NCBI GenBank assembly: GCA_937911235.1
Contig: CALDPN010000003.1
Span: 1 to 8,403 of the forward strand
Direction of reading: 5' to 3'
Source of the DNA: an uncultured Bacteroidales bacterium
GTDB lineage: Bacteria; Bacteroidota; Bacteroidia; Bacteroidales; Paludibacteraceae
DNA length: 8,403 nucleotides
This document shows, piece after piece, positions 1-5,688 of this stretch. The notes beneath the pieces were generated by a model. That model worked only from the letters and a program-made list of their open reading frames with translations. It was not told the DNA's origin and did not search any database. Numbering within the stretch: the first letter of the stretch is position 1; every line of letters starts with the position of its first letter. Made by a program: the position numbers and the translations under genes.

Positions 1-475
1 TGTTAACTGGTTTCATACCTAAAACTACGTCACCGTACATTTGTACGAAACGACGATATGAGTCCCATACGAAACGAGGGTTACCTGTTTTAGCAACAAG
101 ACCTTCAACAACTTTATCATTAAGACCTAGGTTAAGAATGGTATCCATCATACCTGGCATAGAAGCACGAGCACCAGAACGAACAGAAACTAAAAGTGGG
201 TTTTCAACGTCACCAAATTTAGAGTTCATTAGGCCTTCTACGTGTGCTAGAGCTGCAAGAACTTCTTCTTTTAGTAGCTCTACCATTTGTTCTTTACCTA
301 CTTCGTAATATTCATTACAAACATCTGTTGTGATAGTGAAACCTGGAGGCACTGGCACACCGATAAGGTTCATTTCAGCAAGGTTTGCACCTTTACCGCC
401 TAATAGGTTTCTCATGTCTGCTTTACCTTCAGCTTGTCCGTTACCAAAGGTATAAACGCGTTTTTTGTTATCCAT
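1..475 (-). CDS. ppdK: Pyruvate, phosphate dikinase, N-terminal part (cut by window edge)
   Basis: The enzyme interconverts pyruvate, ATP and phosphate with phosphoenolpyruvate, AMP and pyrophosphate in the cytoplasm, linking glycolysis and gluconeogenesis. Only the first 158 codons are present; the family is usually about 870-910 residues, so most of the gene lies beyond position 1. The visible part is the start of the ATP-grasp nucleotide-binding domain: an opening VYTFGNG, the GGKGANLAEM loop at residues 26-35, PVPPGFTITT at 41-50, and the hallmark SVRSGARASMPGMMDT at 97-112. The ATG at 475 is the natural start, since the protein begins just before the family's conserved VYxFG block. Leucine codons are CTA, CTT or TTA only, with strong bias that suggests high expression. 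The gene follows a strong terminator and has its own promoter-like box, so it is probably transcribed separately from yggS. The identification is firm. Confidence 0.95.
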   Translation of the reverse strand, partial: MDNKKRVYTFGNGQAEGKADMRNLLGGKGANLAEMNLIGVPVPPGFTITTDVCNEYYEVGKEQMVELLKEEVLAALAHVEGLMNSKFGDVENPLLVSVRSGARASMPGMMDTILNLGLNDKVVEGLVAKTGNPRFVWDSYRRFVQMYGDVVLGMKPVN

Positions 476-534
476 AAGACTATTAAAAAATTAAAAATAT
501 TTTGTTGTTAAATTTATTTTGCTTTTAAAGATTG

Positions 535-565
535 CAAATTTAATGATTTTTTTTAACAAAAAAAA
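535..565 (-). promoter_or_regulatory. Probable Bacteroidota-type promoter for ppdK
   Basis: Read on the minus strand, 542-535 gives TAAATTTG, a match to the Bacteroidota -7 consensus TAnnTTTG, followed by C. The -33 element expected 19-21 nt upstream falls in a run of T (about 562-565) that is also the U-tract of the preceding terminator; it is TTTT rather than TTTG, so the -33 match is weak. The leader would be about 50-55 nt and AT-rich, with no clear Shine-Dalgarno sequence. Inferred from consensus only. Confidence 0.5.
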
Positions 566-596
566 CGTTTATACCCGATTTCTGATATAAACGTTT
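558..596 (-). terminator. Rho-independent terminator after yggS
   Basis: There is a perfect 11-bp inverted repeat, AAACGTTTATA at 563-573 and its complement at 586-596, with a 12-nt loop. Read on the minus strand the stem is followed directly by a run of eight T (with the last stem bases), the classic intrinsic terminator form. It sits 24 nt past the yggS stop codon and ends the SPFH-recF-DUF721-yggS operon. The plus-strand side has only a weaker, interrupted T-run, so it mainly acts on minus-strand transcripts. Confidence 0.85.
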
Positions 597-619
597 AAAT
601 TATTTTTCGCATTCCTATC

Positions 620-1282
620 CTAACTTCTTTCACCAAAAATGCCACTGCCTACTCGCACTATGGTGGAGCCTTCACTCATGGCTATTTGGTAGTCGTCGGT
701 CATGCCCATTGATATTTCTTTAAATTCCTCATTTGCAGAGAAGTACGCCATTTTAAGATAGGCAAAGTTTGCTACTAGAGTTTTAAATTCTTTTCTGATT
801 TGTTTTTCGTCGTCGGTATAGGTAGCCATACCCATAACGCCAACAATGCGGATATTTTTAAGGCTCGCGAACTCTTCAGATGAAAGCACTTGCTCACATT
901 CCTCAAGGGAGAAACCAGATTTTGTTTCTTCTTGAGCCACGTGAAATTGTAGTAAGCAATCTATAACCCTATCATTTTTAAGAGCTTGCTTGTTGATTTC
1001 TTGCATAAGTTTTAGAGAGTCCACAGACTCTATACAAGAGATAAATGGAGCAATATATTTTACTTTATTGGTTTGAAGATGACCGATAAAGTGCCATTCA
1101 ATGTCTTTTGGGAGCGCTTCAGCCTTGTCTCTCACCTCTAGAGCATGGCTCTCGCCAAACACTCGTTGCCCAGCCTCGTATGCCTCTACAAGTAACTCCA
1201 TTGGCTGATATTTAGACACAGCCACAAGTTTTACATTATTTTTTAGAGTTTGCTTTACTGCTAATAAATTATCCTTTACCAT
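620..1282 (-). CDS. yggS: YggS/PLPBP-family pyridoxal phosphate homeostasis protein
   Basis: This is a single-domain, fold-type III PLP-binding protein without known enzyme activity; the family buffers free pyridoxal 5'-phosphate and affects amino-acid and keto-acid balance. Counting from the ATG at 1282 it has 220 residues, normal for the family. Visible motifs are LVAVSK with the PLP-bearing lysine K24, WHFIGHLQTNK at 63-73, HVAQEETKSGF at 114-124, GVMGMA near 148-153, the SMGM block at 191-194, and a phosphate-binding end RVGSGIFGER. A GTG at 1285 lies directly before the ATG; ATG is preferred because it makes a TGATG junction in which the stop of the upstream DUF721 gene and this start share one base, suggesting translational coupling. 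It is the last gene of the operon, followed by a strong terminator. The family assignment is secure; why it is coupled to recF is not known. Confidence 0.93.
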   Translation of the reverse strand: MVKDNLLAVKQTLKNNVKLVAVSKYQPMELLVEAYEAGQRVFGESHALEVRDKAEALPKDIEWHFIGHLQTNKVKYIAPFISCIESVDSLKLMQEINKQALKNDRVIDCLLQFHVAQEETKSGFSLEECEQVLSSEEFASLKNIRIVGVMGMATYTDDEKQIRKEFKTLVANFAYLKMAYFSANEEFKEISMGMTDDYQIAMSEGSTIVRVGSGIFGERS

Positions 1283-1608
1283 CACTTTCTAATAATAATT
1301 TCTTTAACCATAAAAACGCCATCTAATTCTGCATTTAAAAGTTGTAGAATTTTATGTCTGCTCACAATTTCTTTAAAGCCTTGCACTACTACAGAAGACT
1401 CTCCTTTTACGATGTAAACAATTAACTGCCAAGTTTTTCTATCTACCTCAACGTGGTCGATACAAGGAATAAGAAATGGTGCTTTTTTGTTTAGTATAAA
1501 CGTAAATTTGTTGCAGATTTCTGCTCCTTTAAAATTCTCATACAAGCCCTGACTTATAAGAAAATTTTCTAGTAACCCTCCTACTTTTTCAAATCTTTTA
1601 CGTTTCAT
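1282..1608 (-). CDS. Small DUF721 (DciA-like) protein downstream of recF
   Basis: This protein has 108 residues. DUF721 proteins are small, basic, and often encoded beside recF or other replication genes; the related DciA of other bacteria helps load the replicative helicase, but this has not been shown for the short Bacteroidota forms. Recognition rests on the opening KRKRFEKVGGLLENFLISQGL (residues 2-22, the family's start with a short amphipathic helix), the middle VVVQGFKEI region, and the tail LLNAELDGVFMVKEIIIRK, equivalent to the LN...G..VV.DI.xR ending of the family. The middle is divergent: the conserved tryptophan that usually follows the first helix appears to be phenylalanine (CNKFTF). 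The start overlaps the recF stop as ATGA, and its own stop overlaps the yggS start, so all three are likely translated as a coupled set. The family call rests on pattern and context, so moderately sure. Confidence 0.72.
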   Translation of the reverse strand: MKRKRFEKVGGLLENFLISQGLYENFKGAEICNKFTFILNKKAPFLIPCIDHVEVDRKTWQLIVYIVKGESSVVVQGFKEIVSRHKILQLLNAELDGVFMVKEIIIRK

Positions 1609-2690
1609 ACTATTCTGCCATCTTCTATATAAAAGACTTTCTTTTCTGCGTTTACAGTTTCTAAAAGCAGACTTAAATGCTCTCTATTTGTGTCAGTTAT
1701 GAAGATTTGACCAAAATCGTTGCCAGAAACAAGGTTTACGATTTGCCCTACCCTAGACGAGTCTAGTTTGTCAAAAATATCATCTAGAAGAAGTATTGGA
1801 GTAACCCCTTTCGACTTCTTTAAGAAGAAGAATTGTGCAAGTTTTAGTGCCACAAGGAAACTTTTGGTTTGACCTTGCGAAGCCACTTTTTTAAGAGGAT
1901 ATTCACCTAGGAACATTTCTAGTTCGTCTTTATGAATGCCCTTTGTGGTATAGCCTATAATGTCGTCTCTGTAGCGACTTTCTGCCAAAAGTTCTGCCAA
2001 ATCGCCCTCTTGCATACTAGAACGATACTTTATATCGGCGATTTCTTTCCCGCCAGACACCACAGTATAATAATGTGAGAAAATTGGCAAAAATTCTTCT
2101 AAAAACTCCACACGTTTTTTGTAGATATAGTCTGCTTTGCGTACCATAACCATCTCACTCACAGCTAGTAGGTCTGGGTCGAGATTGTGAGCACGAAGCA
2201 AGCAGTTGCGTTGCGTTAGCGCGTGATTGTATTCTAAAAGTTGATTTAAATATTCCTTGTCGTATTGAGCAATAACACCGTCGATAAATTTGCGTCGTTC
2301 GGCACTGCCTTCACTAATAAGAACATCGTCTTTTGGCGATACAATCACCAGCGGAATAAGTCCAATATGGTCTGCAAGACGGTCGTATTCTTTTTTGTTG
2401 CGTTGAAAACTTTTCTTTTGACCTTTTTTTACGCCCACAGAAATATTTTCTTCAATATTGTTTCTAAGGAATGTGCCCGAAAGCATCATAAAACCTTCGT
2501 CGTGACGAATATTTTGGCTGTCGATATTGTTTGTGTGGCTTTTGCAAAACGCCAAATAATACACCGTATCGAGCAGATTGGTCTTGCCTACACCATTCTG
2601 ACCTATAAAACAATTTATTCCCGAGCAGAATTCAGCTTCTAGTTCGGGAAGATTTTTATAATTTATTAATGAGAGTTTTTTTAAAAACAT
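1605..2690 (-). CDS. recF: DNA replication and repair protein RecF
   Basis: RecF is an SMC-like ATPase that works with RecO and RecR to load RecA at single-strand gaps and stalled forks. The 361 residues match the family length. In order: the Walker A motif GQNGVGKTN at 30-38 (K36), a central coiled and lobe region, SPKDDVLISEGSAERRKFID at 118-137, the GIHKDELEMFL block at 251-261, the ABC signature SQGQTKS at 271-277, and Walker B PILLLDD at 298-304 (D303, D304) followed by the D-loop FDKLD at 306-310. ITDTN near 331-335 is the switch region. All catalytic motifs are intact. The ATG at 2690 shares one base with the TAA of the SPFH gene (TAATG), and the stop overlaps DUF721 by 4 nt (ATGA). 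In many Bacteroidota DUF721 follows recF; an SPFH gene upstream is less familiar to me. Confidence 0.96.
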   Translation of the reverse strand: MFLKKLSLINYKNLPELEAEFCSGINCFIGQNGVGKTNLLDTVYYLAFCKSHTNNIDSQNIRHDEGFMMLSGTFLRNNIEENISVGVKKGQKKSFQRNKKEYDRLADHIGLIPLVIVSPKDDVLISEGSAERRKFIDGVIAQYDKEYLNQLLEYNHALTQRNCLLRAHNLDPDLLAVSEMVMVRKADYIYKKRVEFLEEFLPIFSHYYTVVSGGKEIADIKYRSSMQEGDLAELLAESRYRDDIIGYTTKGIHKDELEMFLGEYPLKKVASQGQTKSFLVALKLAQFFFLKKSKGVTPILLLDDIFDKLDSSRVGQIVNLVSGNDFGQIFITDTNREHLSLLLETVNAEKKVFYIEDGRIV

Positions 2691-3457
2691 TATTTAATAG
2701 TTAAAAAAGGTAGCTGTTCACCGCTGAAGTATTGTGGCAACTGACCATTCCATTTGTTGATTGCCATTTCTTGAAGCACAAGTGGAGAAAGAGAAGCTTG
2801 TTTTACTTTTTGAGCTTCAGCTTCTAGCTTCATGCGTTCAAGGGTAAATTTTGCTGTAAGAGCACCTTGTTCTGCGATTTTTTTATCTTCGATAGCTTTG
2901 TTGAAGTCGTCGCTAAAGTCGTGATTTGTGATAAGAAGGCTTTTTACTTTAATCCCTGTACCTGCCACTTGTTCTGAGAAAGAAGAGTTGATTTTGTTTG
3001 AAATCTCTGCACGTTTTTCTACGAATGTTTCGATTGGGTATTCTGCAATAACAGCATTTACTTTTTCTGAAAGTGTTGGGCGGATTAGGGTATTTTCAAT
3101 GTTTTCACCGTATGTTTGGAAAATTCTGCCCACTTCATTTGGGTCTAGTGAATAAACTAGAGCCACATCTACAGAAATGGTTTGAATATCGCTAGAAGAC
3201 ACTTCGGTGTGAATTGTTAGATTTTTGTCACGAATAGAGATAAATTTTACGTTATCTGCCACTGGAACTTTGAAGTTTAAACCTTCGTTTGCCACTGTGC
3301 TTAAGCTACCAAAACGTAATACCACACCTCTTTCGCCAGTGTCTACGGTGTAGAAACAAGTGCTACATACTACTAAAATCACTGCAATTATTGCACCTGT
3401 AACGATAGTGCTAAAACTTAATTTTGGAGCTGCTGGTTTTGACTGTTGTTGATACAT
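2690..3457 (-). CDS. SPFH/Band 7 prohibitin-like membrane protein
   Basis: SPFH proteins form large ring- or cage-like assemblies on membranes and act as scaffolds, often controlling membrane proteases such as FtsH; that role is family knowledge and is not demonstrated here. The protein has 255 residues. A polar, proline-containing tail (1-14) leads into one membrane helix at about 16-35, then the Band 7 domain from about 36 to 185 (opening VDTGERGVVLRFGSL, with NEGLNFKVPVADNV and the prohibitin-like RPTLSEKVNAVIAEY block), then a charged helical coiled-coil stretch at about 185-222 rich in E, K, A and Q, and a short end QYFSGEQLPFLTIK typical of prohibitin-like proteins. The ATG at 3457 precedes the membrane helix correctly. 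It is the first gene of the operon; its stop codon overlaps the recF start. It is closer to the prohibitin/HflC-like type than to flotillins. Confidence 0.88.
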   Translation of the reverse strand: MYQQQSKPAAPKLSFSTIVTGAIIAVILVVCSTCFYTVDTGERGVVLRFGSLSTVANEGLNFKVPVADNVKFISIRDKNLTIHTEVSSSDIQTISVDVALVYSLDPNEVGRIFQTYGENIENTLIRPTLSEKVNAVIAEYPIETFVEKRAEISNKINSSFSEQVAGTGIKVKSLLITNHDFSDDFNKAIEDKKIAEQGALTAKFTLERMKLEAEAQKVKQASLSPLVLQEMAINKWNGQLPQYFSGEQLPFLTIK

Positions 3458-3512
3458 ATTATTCTTTTTTTTGATTTTTGTTTAATGATTTAGTTTTCAC
3501 ATTAGTGAACTA

Positions 3513-3544
3513 CAAATATAAAAAAATCCGATTTAATATAAAAA
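3513..3544 (-). promoter_or_regulatory. Probable promoter of the SPFH-recF-DUF721-yggS operon
   Basis: On the minus strand 3520-3513 reads TATATTTG, an exact TAnnTTTG -7 box. The -33 position 19-21 nt upstream falls at the T-run that ends the preceding terminator (3541-3544), so only TTTT is available there. The leader would be about 50 nt, ending in an A-rich stretch before the ATG at 3457. A small inverted repeat (TTCAC / GTGAA, 3496-3509) lies just downstream of the expected start point; it is short and may mean nothing. Confidence 0.55.
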
Positions 3545-3573
3545 GAGTTGATAAAAAAATTATCAACTCTTTT
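3536..3573 (-). terminator. Intrinsic terminator after the DUF2147 gene
   Basis: There is a perfect 14-bp inverted repeat, AAAAGAGTTGATAA at 3541-3554 and its complement at 3560-3573, with a 5-nt A/T loop. On the minus strand it ends in a T-run (TCTTTTTATA), as expected for rho-independent termination of transcripts coming from the DUF2147 gene. The stem has few G-C pairs, so strength is uncertain, but symmetry is perfect. The stem ends in T on the plus strand too, so it could work in both directions. Confidence 0.75.
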
Positions 3574-3616
3574 ATTGTTTTAGATGCTGTTTGAGCCAAG
3601 CTTCCCTACTATTTTT

Positions 3617-3739
3617 GTGAGTGATTTATAAATGTGGGATTTTTAGGCGTGTGCAGTCTGAGCAACCGGAGTGTACACGAGGTACTCGAGGATTGTGAGG
3701 ACAAGCACGACGAGAAAATCACCATTTAGAAACGCTCAC
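3617..3739. repeat. 123-bp imperfect palindrome with inverted ends (MITE-like or structured repeat)
   Basis: The two ends are imperfect inverted repeats of about 25-28 bp: 3617-3644 (GTGAGTGATTTATAAATG...) and the reverse complement of 3715-3739 (GTGAGCGTTTCTAAATGG...), differing by a few substitutions and single-base gaps. The interior is richer in G and C than its AT-rich surroundings and is also partly self-complementary, with GTGTAC and GTAC around a 5-nt ACGAG apex (about 3672-3685). It has no useful reading frame. One end lies 1 bp from the DUF2147 stop codon, so it would be transcribed as a long hairpin in that gene's 3' untranslated region. I see no target-site duplication. It may be a non-autonomous mobile element (MITE), an extragenic palindromic repeat or an RNA; a second copy is not present in this window. 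Confidence 0.55.
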
Positions 3740-3740
3740 A

Positions 3741-4196
3741 TCATTTAGTTATTCTCTTCCAATATAATGTTTTACCTATCCCTAATATAGTTCCTCTCAA
3801 CTTCAGGGTGTTTGCGTCGGTGAATTCTGCGGTAGCATTTACCTTGATACCCATGGTTGGGTCGTATATTTTAGCGTCGCCCCACTCTTTGTCTTCTGCA
3901 ATGTATTTAAGACCTTTTACAAGGACTATTTCGTCTACGTAAACATCACGAAGAGATTTGTCTGGGTTTTTCACGTCTTTGCGTTTGTTGCCGTCTTCGT
4001 CATAAAGTTTTTCTACCCAGAAAACTTGTGCGTTGTATGTGCCATCTGAGTTTTTGGTTACACGCACTTTACTTTTTGTACCACCACGGTCTGTAAGGTA
4101 TTCACCTAAAATATTGTCGCCGTTGTCATTTAAACCTTGTGCCACAGCTGGGGTAAGCGTTAGAGCACATAAAATCATTAATAAAATCTTTTTCAT
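3741..4196 (-). CDS. Secreted DUF2147 domain protein
   Basis: This is a 151-residue protein with a clear signal peptide: MKK, a hydrophobic core (residues 4-14), and a likely cut after AVA at 17-19 in TPAVAQG. The mature part matches the DUF2147 pattern: an opening ILGEYLTDRGGTKSKVRV (29-46), GTYNAQVFWV (52-61), the D..NPDKSLRD segment (74-84), a WGDAKIYDPTMG motif at 105-116, and the final LKLRGTILGIGKTLYWKRI (131-149). The family folds as a small beta-barrel thought to sit in the periplasm; its function is unknown. A threonine-lysine tail ends the protein. It has its own promoter and terminator, so it is likely a one-gene unit. The start at 4196 is fixed by the signal peptide and an approximately 20-nt leader. 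Nothing nearby indicates a ligand. Confidence 0.88.
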   Translation of the reverse strand: MKKILLMILCALTLTPAVAQGLNDNGDNILGEYLTDRGGTKSKVRVTKNSDGTYNAQVFWVEKLYDEDGNKRKDVKNPDKSLRDVYVDEIVLVKGLKYIAEDKEWGDAKIYDPTMGIKVNATAEFTDANTLKLRGTILGIGKTLYWKRITK

Positions 4197-4220
4197 TTGT
4201 TCTTATGTTTTAATTAGGGG

Positions 4221-4254
4221 GCAAAGATAATAAATTTTGCACAAAATATGCAAA
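4221..4254 (-). promoter_or_regulatory. Bacteroidota promoter of the DUF2147 gene
   Basis: Read on the minus strand, TTTG (4254-4251) is followed after 21 nt by TATCTTTG (4229-4222) and then C. This fits the Bacteroidota vegetative consensus TTTG-N19-21-TAnnTTTG at all fixed positions and is the best promoter match in the window. The start point would be near 4216, giving a leader of about 20 nt before the ATG at 4196. There is no strong Shine-Dalgarno sequence, which is normal for this phylum. Confidence 0.75.
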
Positions 4255-4269
4255 AGTGTGCAGTTTTTA

Positions 4270-4302
4270 ACATAAAAGAGCCCGACGTTAAGTCGAGCTC
4301 TT
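4270..4302 (-). terminator. Hairpin terminator after pgi
   Basis: AAGAGCCCGAC at 4276-4286 pairs with GTCGAGCTCTT at 4292-4302 around a 5-nt loop. The single non-complementary position forms a G-U pair in the minus-strand RNA. On that strand the stem is followed by TTTTATGTT, a short T-tract, so it fits a rho-independent terminator for the lysS-gpsA-pgi transcript. It lies 45 nt past the pgi stop codon and just upstream of the DUF2147 promoter. Confidence 0.75.
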
Positions 4303-4346
4303 GTAGTCTGGGCCCTTCGACAAGCGAAATCGCCCTTTAAAATATT

Positions 4347-5684
4347 TTATAATCTTGCTTTGATTGCTGCACTCTCTGCCTCATATCCAGGTTTATCTAG
4401 AAGCGCGAACATATTTTTCTTGTAAGCTTCTACACCTGGTTGGTTAAATGGGTTTACACCTAAAACGTAACCGCTGATACCGCAACCAATTTCGAAGAAG
4501 TAGATTAACTCACCGATATAGTATGCGTTAAGTTCTGGAATTTCGATTTTTAAGTTTGGAACACCACCGTCTACGTGAGCTAGCATAGTACCTAGTTCTG
4601 CCATTTTGTTAACTTCGTCAACACGTTTGCCTGCTAAGAAGTTTAGACCGTCTAGGTTTGCTTCGTCTGTAGGGATAACCATAGTTTTGTTTGGTTTGTT
4701 TACAGAAAGAACGGTTTCAAAGATGGTACGTTCACCTTCTTGAATCCATTGACCCATAGAGTGGAGGTCTGTGGTGAAGTCAACTGCAGCATTGAAAATA
4801 CCTTTGTTGTCTTTACCTTCACTTTCACCGTAAAGTTGTTTCCACCATTCTGCGAAGAAGTGAAGTTTTGGTTGATAGTTAACTAGGATTTCGATTTTTT
4901 TGCCGCTTTGATATAGAGCGTTGCGAGTAGCAGCATACATAGCAGCTGGGTTTTCTTCAAATGGAGTATCTACACCGCAAACTTGTTCCATACGTTGAGC
5001 ACCTGCAACTAGAGATTTCACGTCTAGACCTGCTACTGCGATTGGAAGAAGACCTACTGGAGTAAGCACTGAGAAACGACCACCTACGTTGTCTGGAATT
5101 ACGTATGTTTTGTAACCTTCTTGTGTTGCTAGAGTACGAAGAGCACCTTTTGCTTGGTCGGTAATAGCTACGATAAGTTTTTTAGCAGCTTCTTTACCAG
5201 CTTGTTCTTCTAGTTGAGTTTTTAGAAGACGGAAAGCAAGAGCTGTTTCTGTAGTAGTACCAGATTTAGAGATATTGATAATACCAAATTTTTTACCTTT
5301 TAGGTATTCGCTAAGTTCTGCTAGGTAATCTTCACCGATGTTGTTACCTGCGTAAACAATCACTGGTTTGTTGTTTTGTAACCATTCGAAGCTGTTTGAT
5401 AGAGAGTCGATAACAGCTTTAGCACCTAGGTAGCTACCACCGATACCTGCAACTACAACTACTTCACAGTTTTCACGTAGGAAGTTTGCTGTTTCTTGGA
5501 TATCATCTAGGAATTCTGGAGTGATAGATGATGGAAGGTGTAACCAACCTAAGAAGTCGTTACCTTCACCTGTACCGTTTTCTAGAGTTTGTGAACAAGC
5601 TTTTACTTGATTTTCAAAACCCATGATTGTTTCTTTTGAAACAAAGCTAGTACAATTGTCGATAATTAATTTAATGTCTTGCAT
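4347..5684 (-). CDS. pgi: Glucose-6-phosphate isomerase
   Basis: This cytoplasmic enzyme interconverts glucose 6-phosphate and fructose 6-phosphate in glycolysis and gluconeogenesis. The 445 residues fit the short, Bacillus-like bacterial form. Two SIS sugar-phosphate domains are visible: VVVAGIGGSYLGAKA (76-90) and INISKSGTTTETALAF (136-151) bind the phosphate. The PGI signatures are present: DNVGGRFSVLTPVG at 198-211 and GYVLGVNPFNQPGVEAYK at 405-422. By alignment from memory with the Geobacillus enzyme, the catalytic residues are E287 (in GESEGK), H308 (in LHSMGQ) and K422, all retained. The gene starts 4 nt after gpsA and is the last gene before a hairpin terminator, so it is probably co-transcribed with lysS and gpsA. 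Codon bias is strong (CTA/CTT/TTA for Leu, GGT for Gly), suggesting high expression. Confidence 0.97.
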   Translation of the reverse strand: MQDIKLIIDNCTSFVSKETIMGFENQVKACSQTLENGTGEGNDFLGWLHLPSSITPEFLDDIQETANFLRENCEVVVVAGIGGSYLGAKAVIDSLSNSFEWLQNNKPVIVYAGNNIGEDYLAELSEYLKGKKFGIINISKSGTTTETALAFRLLKTQLEEQAGKEAAKKLIVAITDQAKGALRTLATQEGYKTYVIPDNVGGRFSVLTPVGLLPIAVAGLDVKSLVAGAQRMEQVCGVDTPFEENPAAMYAATRNALYQSGKKIEILVNYQPKLHFFAEWWKQLYGESEGKDNKGIFNAAVDFTTDLHSMGQWIQEGERTIFETVLSVNKPNKTMVIPTDEANLDGLNFLAGKRVDEVNKMAELGTMLAHVDGGVPNLKIEIPELNAYYIGELIYFFEIGCGISGYVLGVNPFNQPGVEAYKKNMFALLDKPGYEAESAAIKARL

Positions 5685-5688
5685 AGTT

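Noticed and set aside
1283..1285. GTG as start codon of yggS
   Set aside because: The adjacent ATG at 1282 gives the same protein minus one residue and a TGATG stop-start junction; it is the simpler choice, though GTG cannot be excluded.
2265..2642. Plus-strand open frame of 125 codons opposite recF
   Set aside because: It lies wholly inside recF, whose Walker, signature and other motifs are intact; the opposite-strand product has low-complexity F/V/K-rich sequence and no family resemblance.
3496..3509. Operator-like inverted repeat TTCAC-ATTA-GTGAA
   Set aside because: Only 5-bp arms in AT-rich DNA; such repeats are common by chance and there is no regulator gene nearby.
3640..3740. A CRISPR repeat or a coding remnant in the 3617-3739 palindrome
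   Set aside because: There is only one unit and no spacers, and every frame is short or broken; the inverted ends explain it better.
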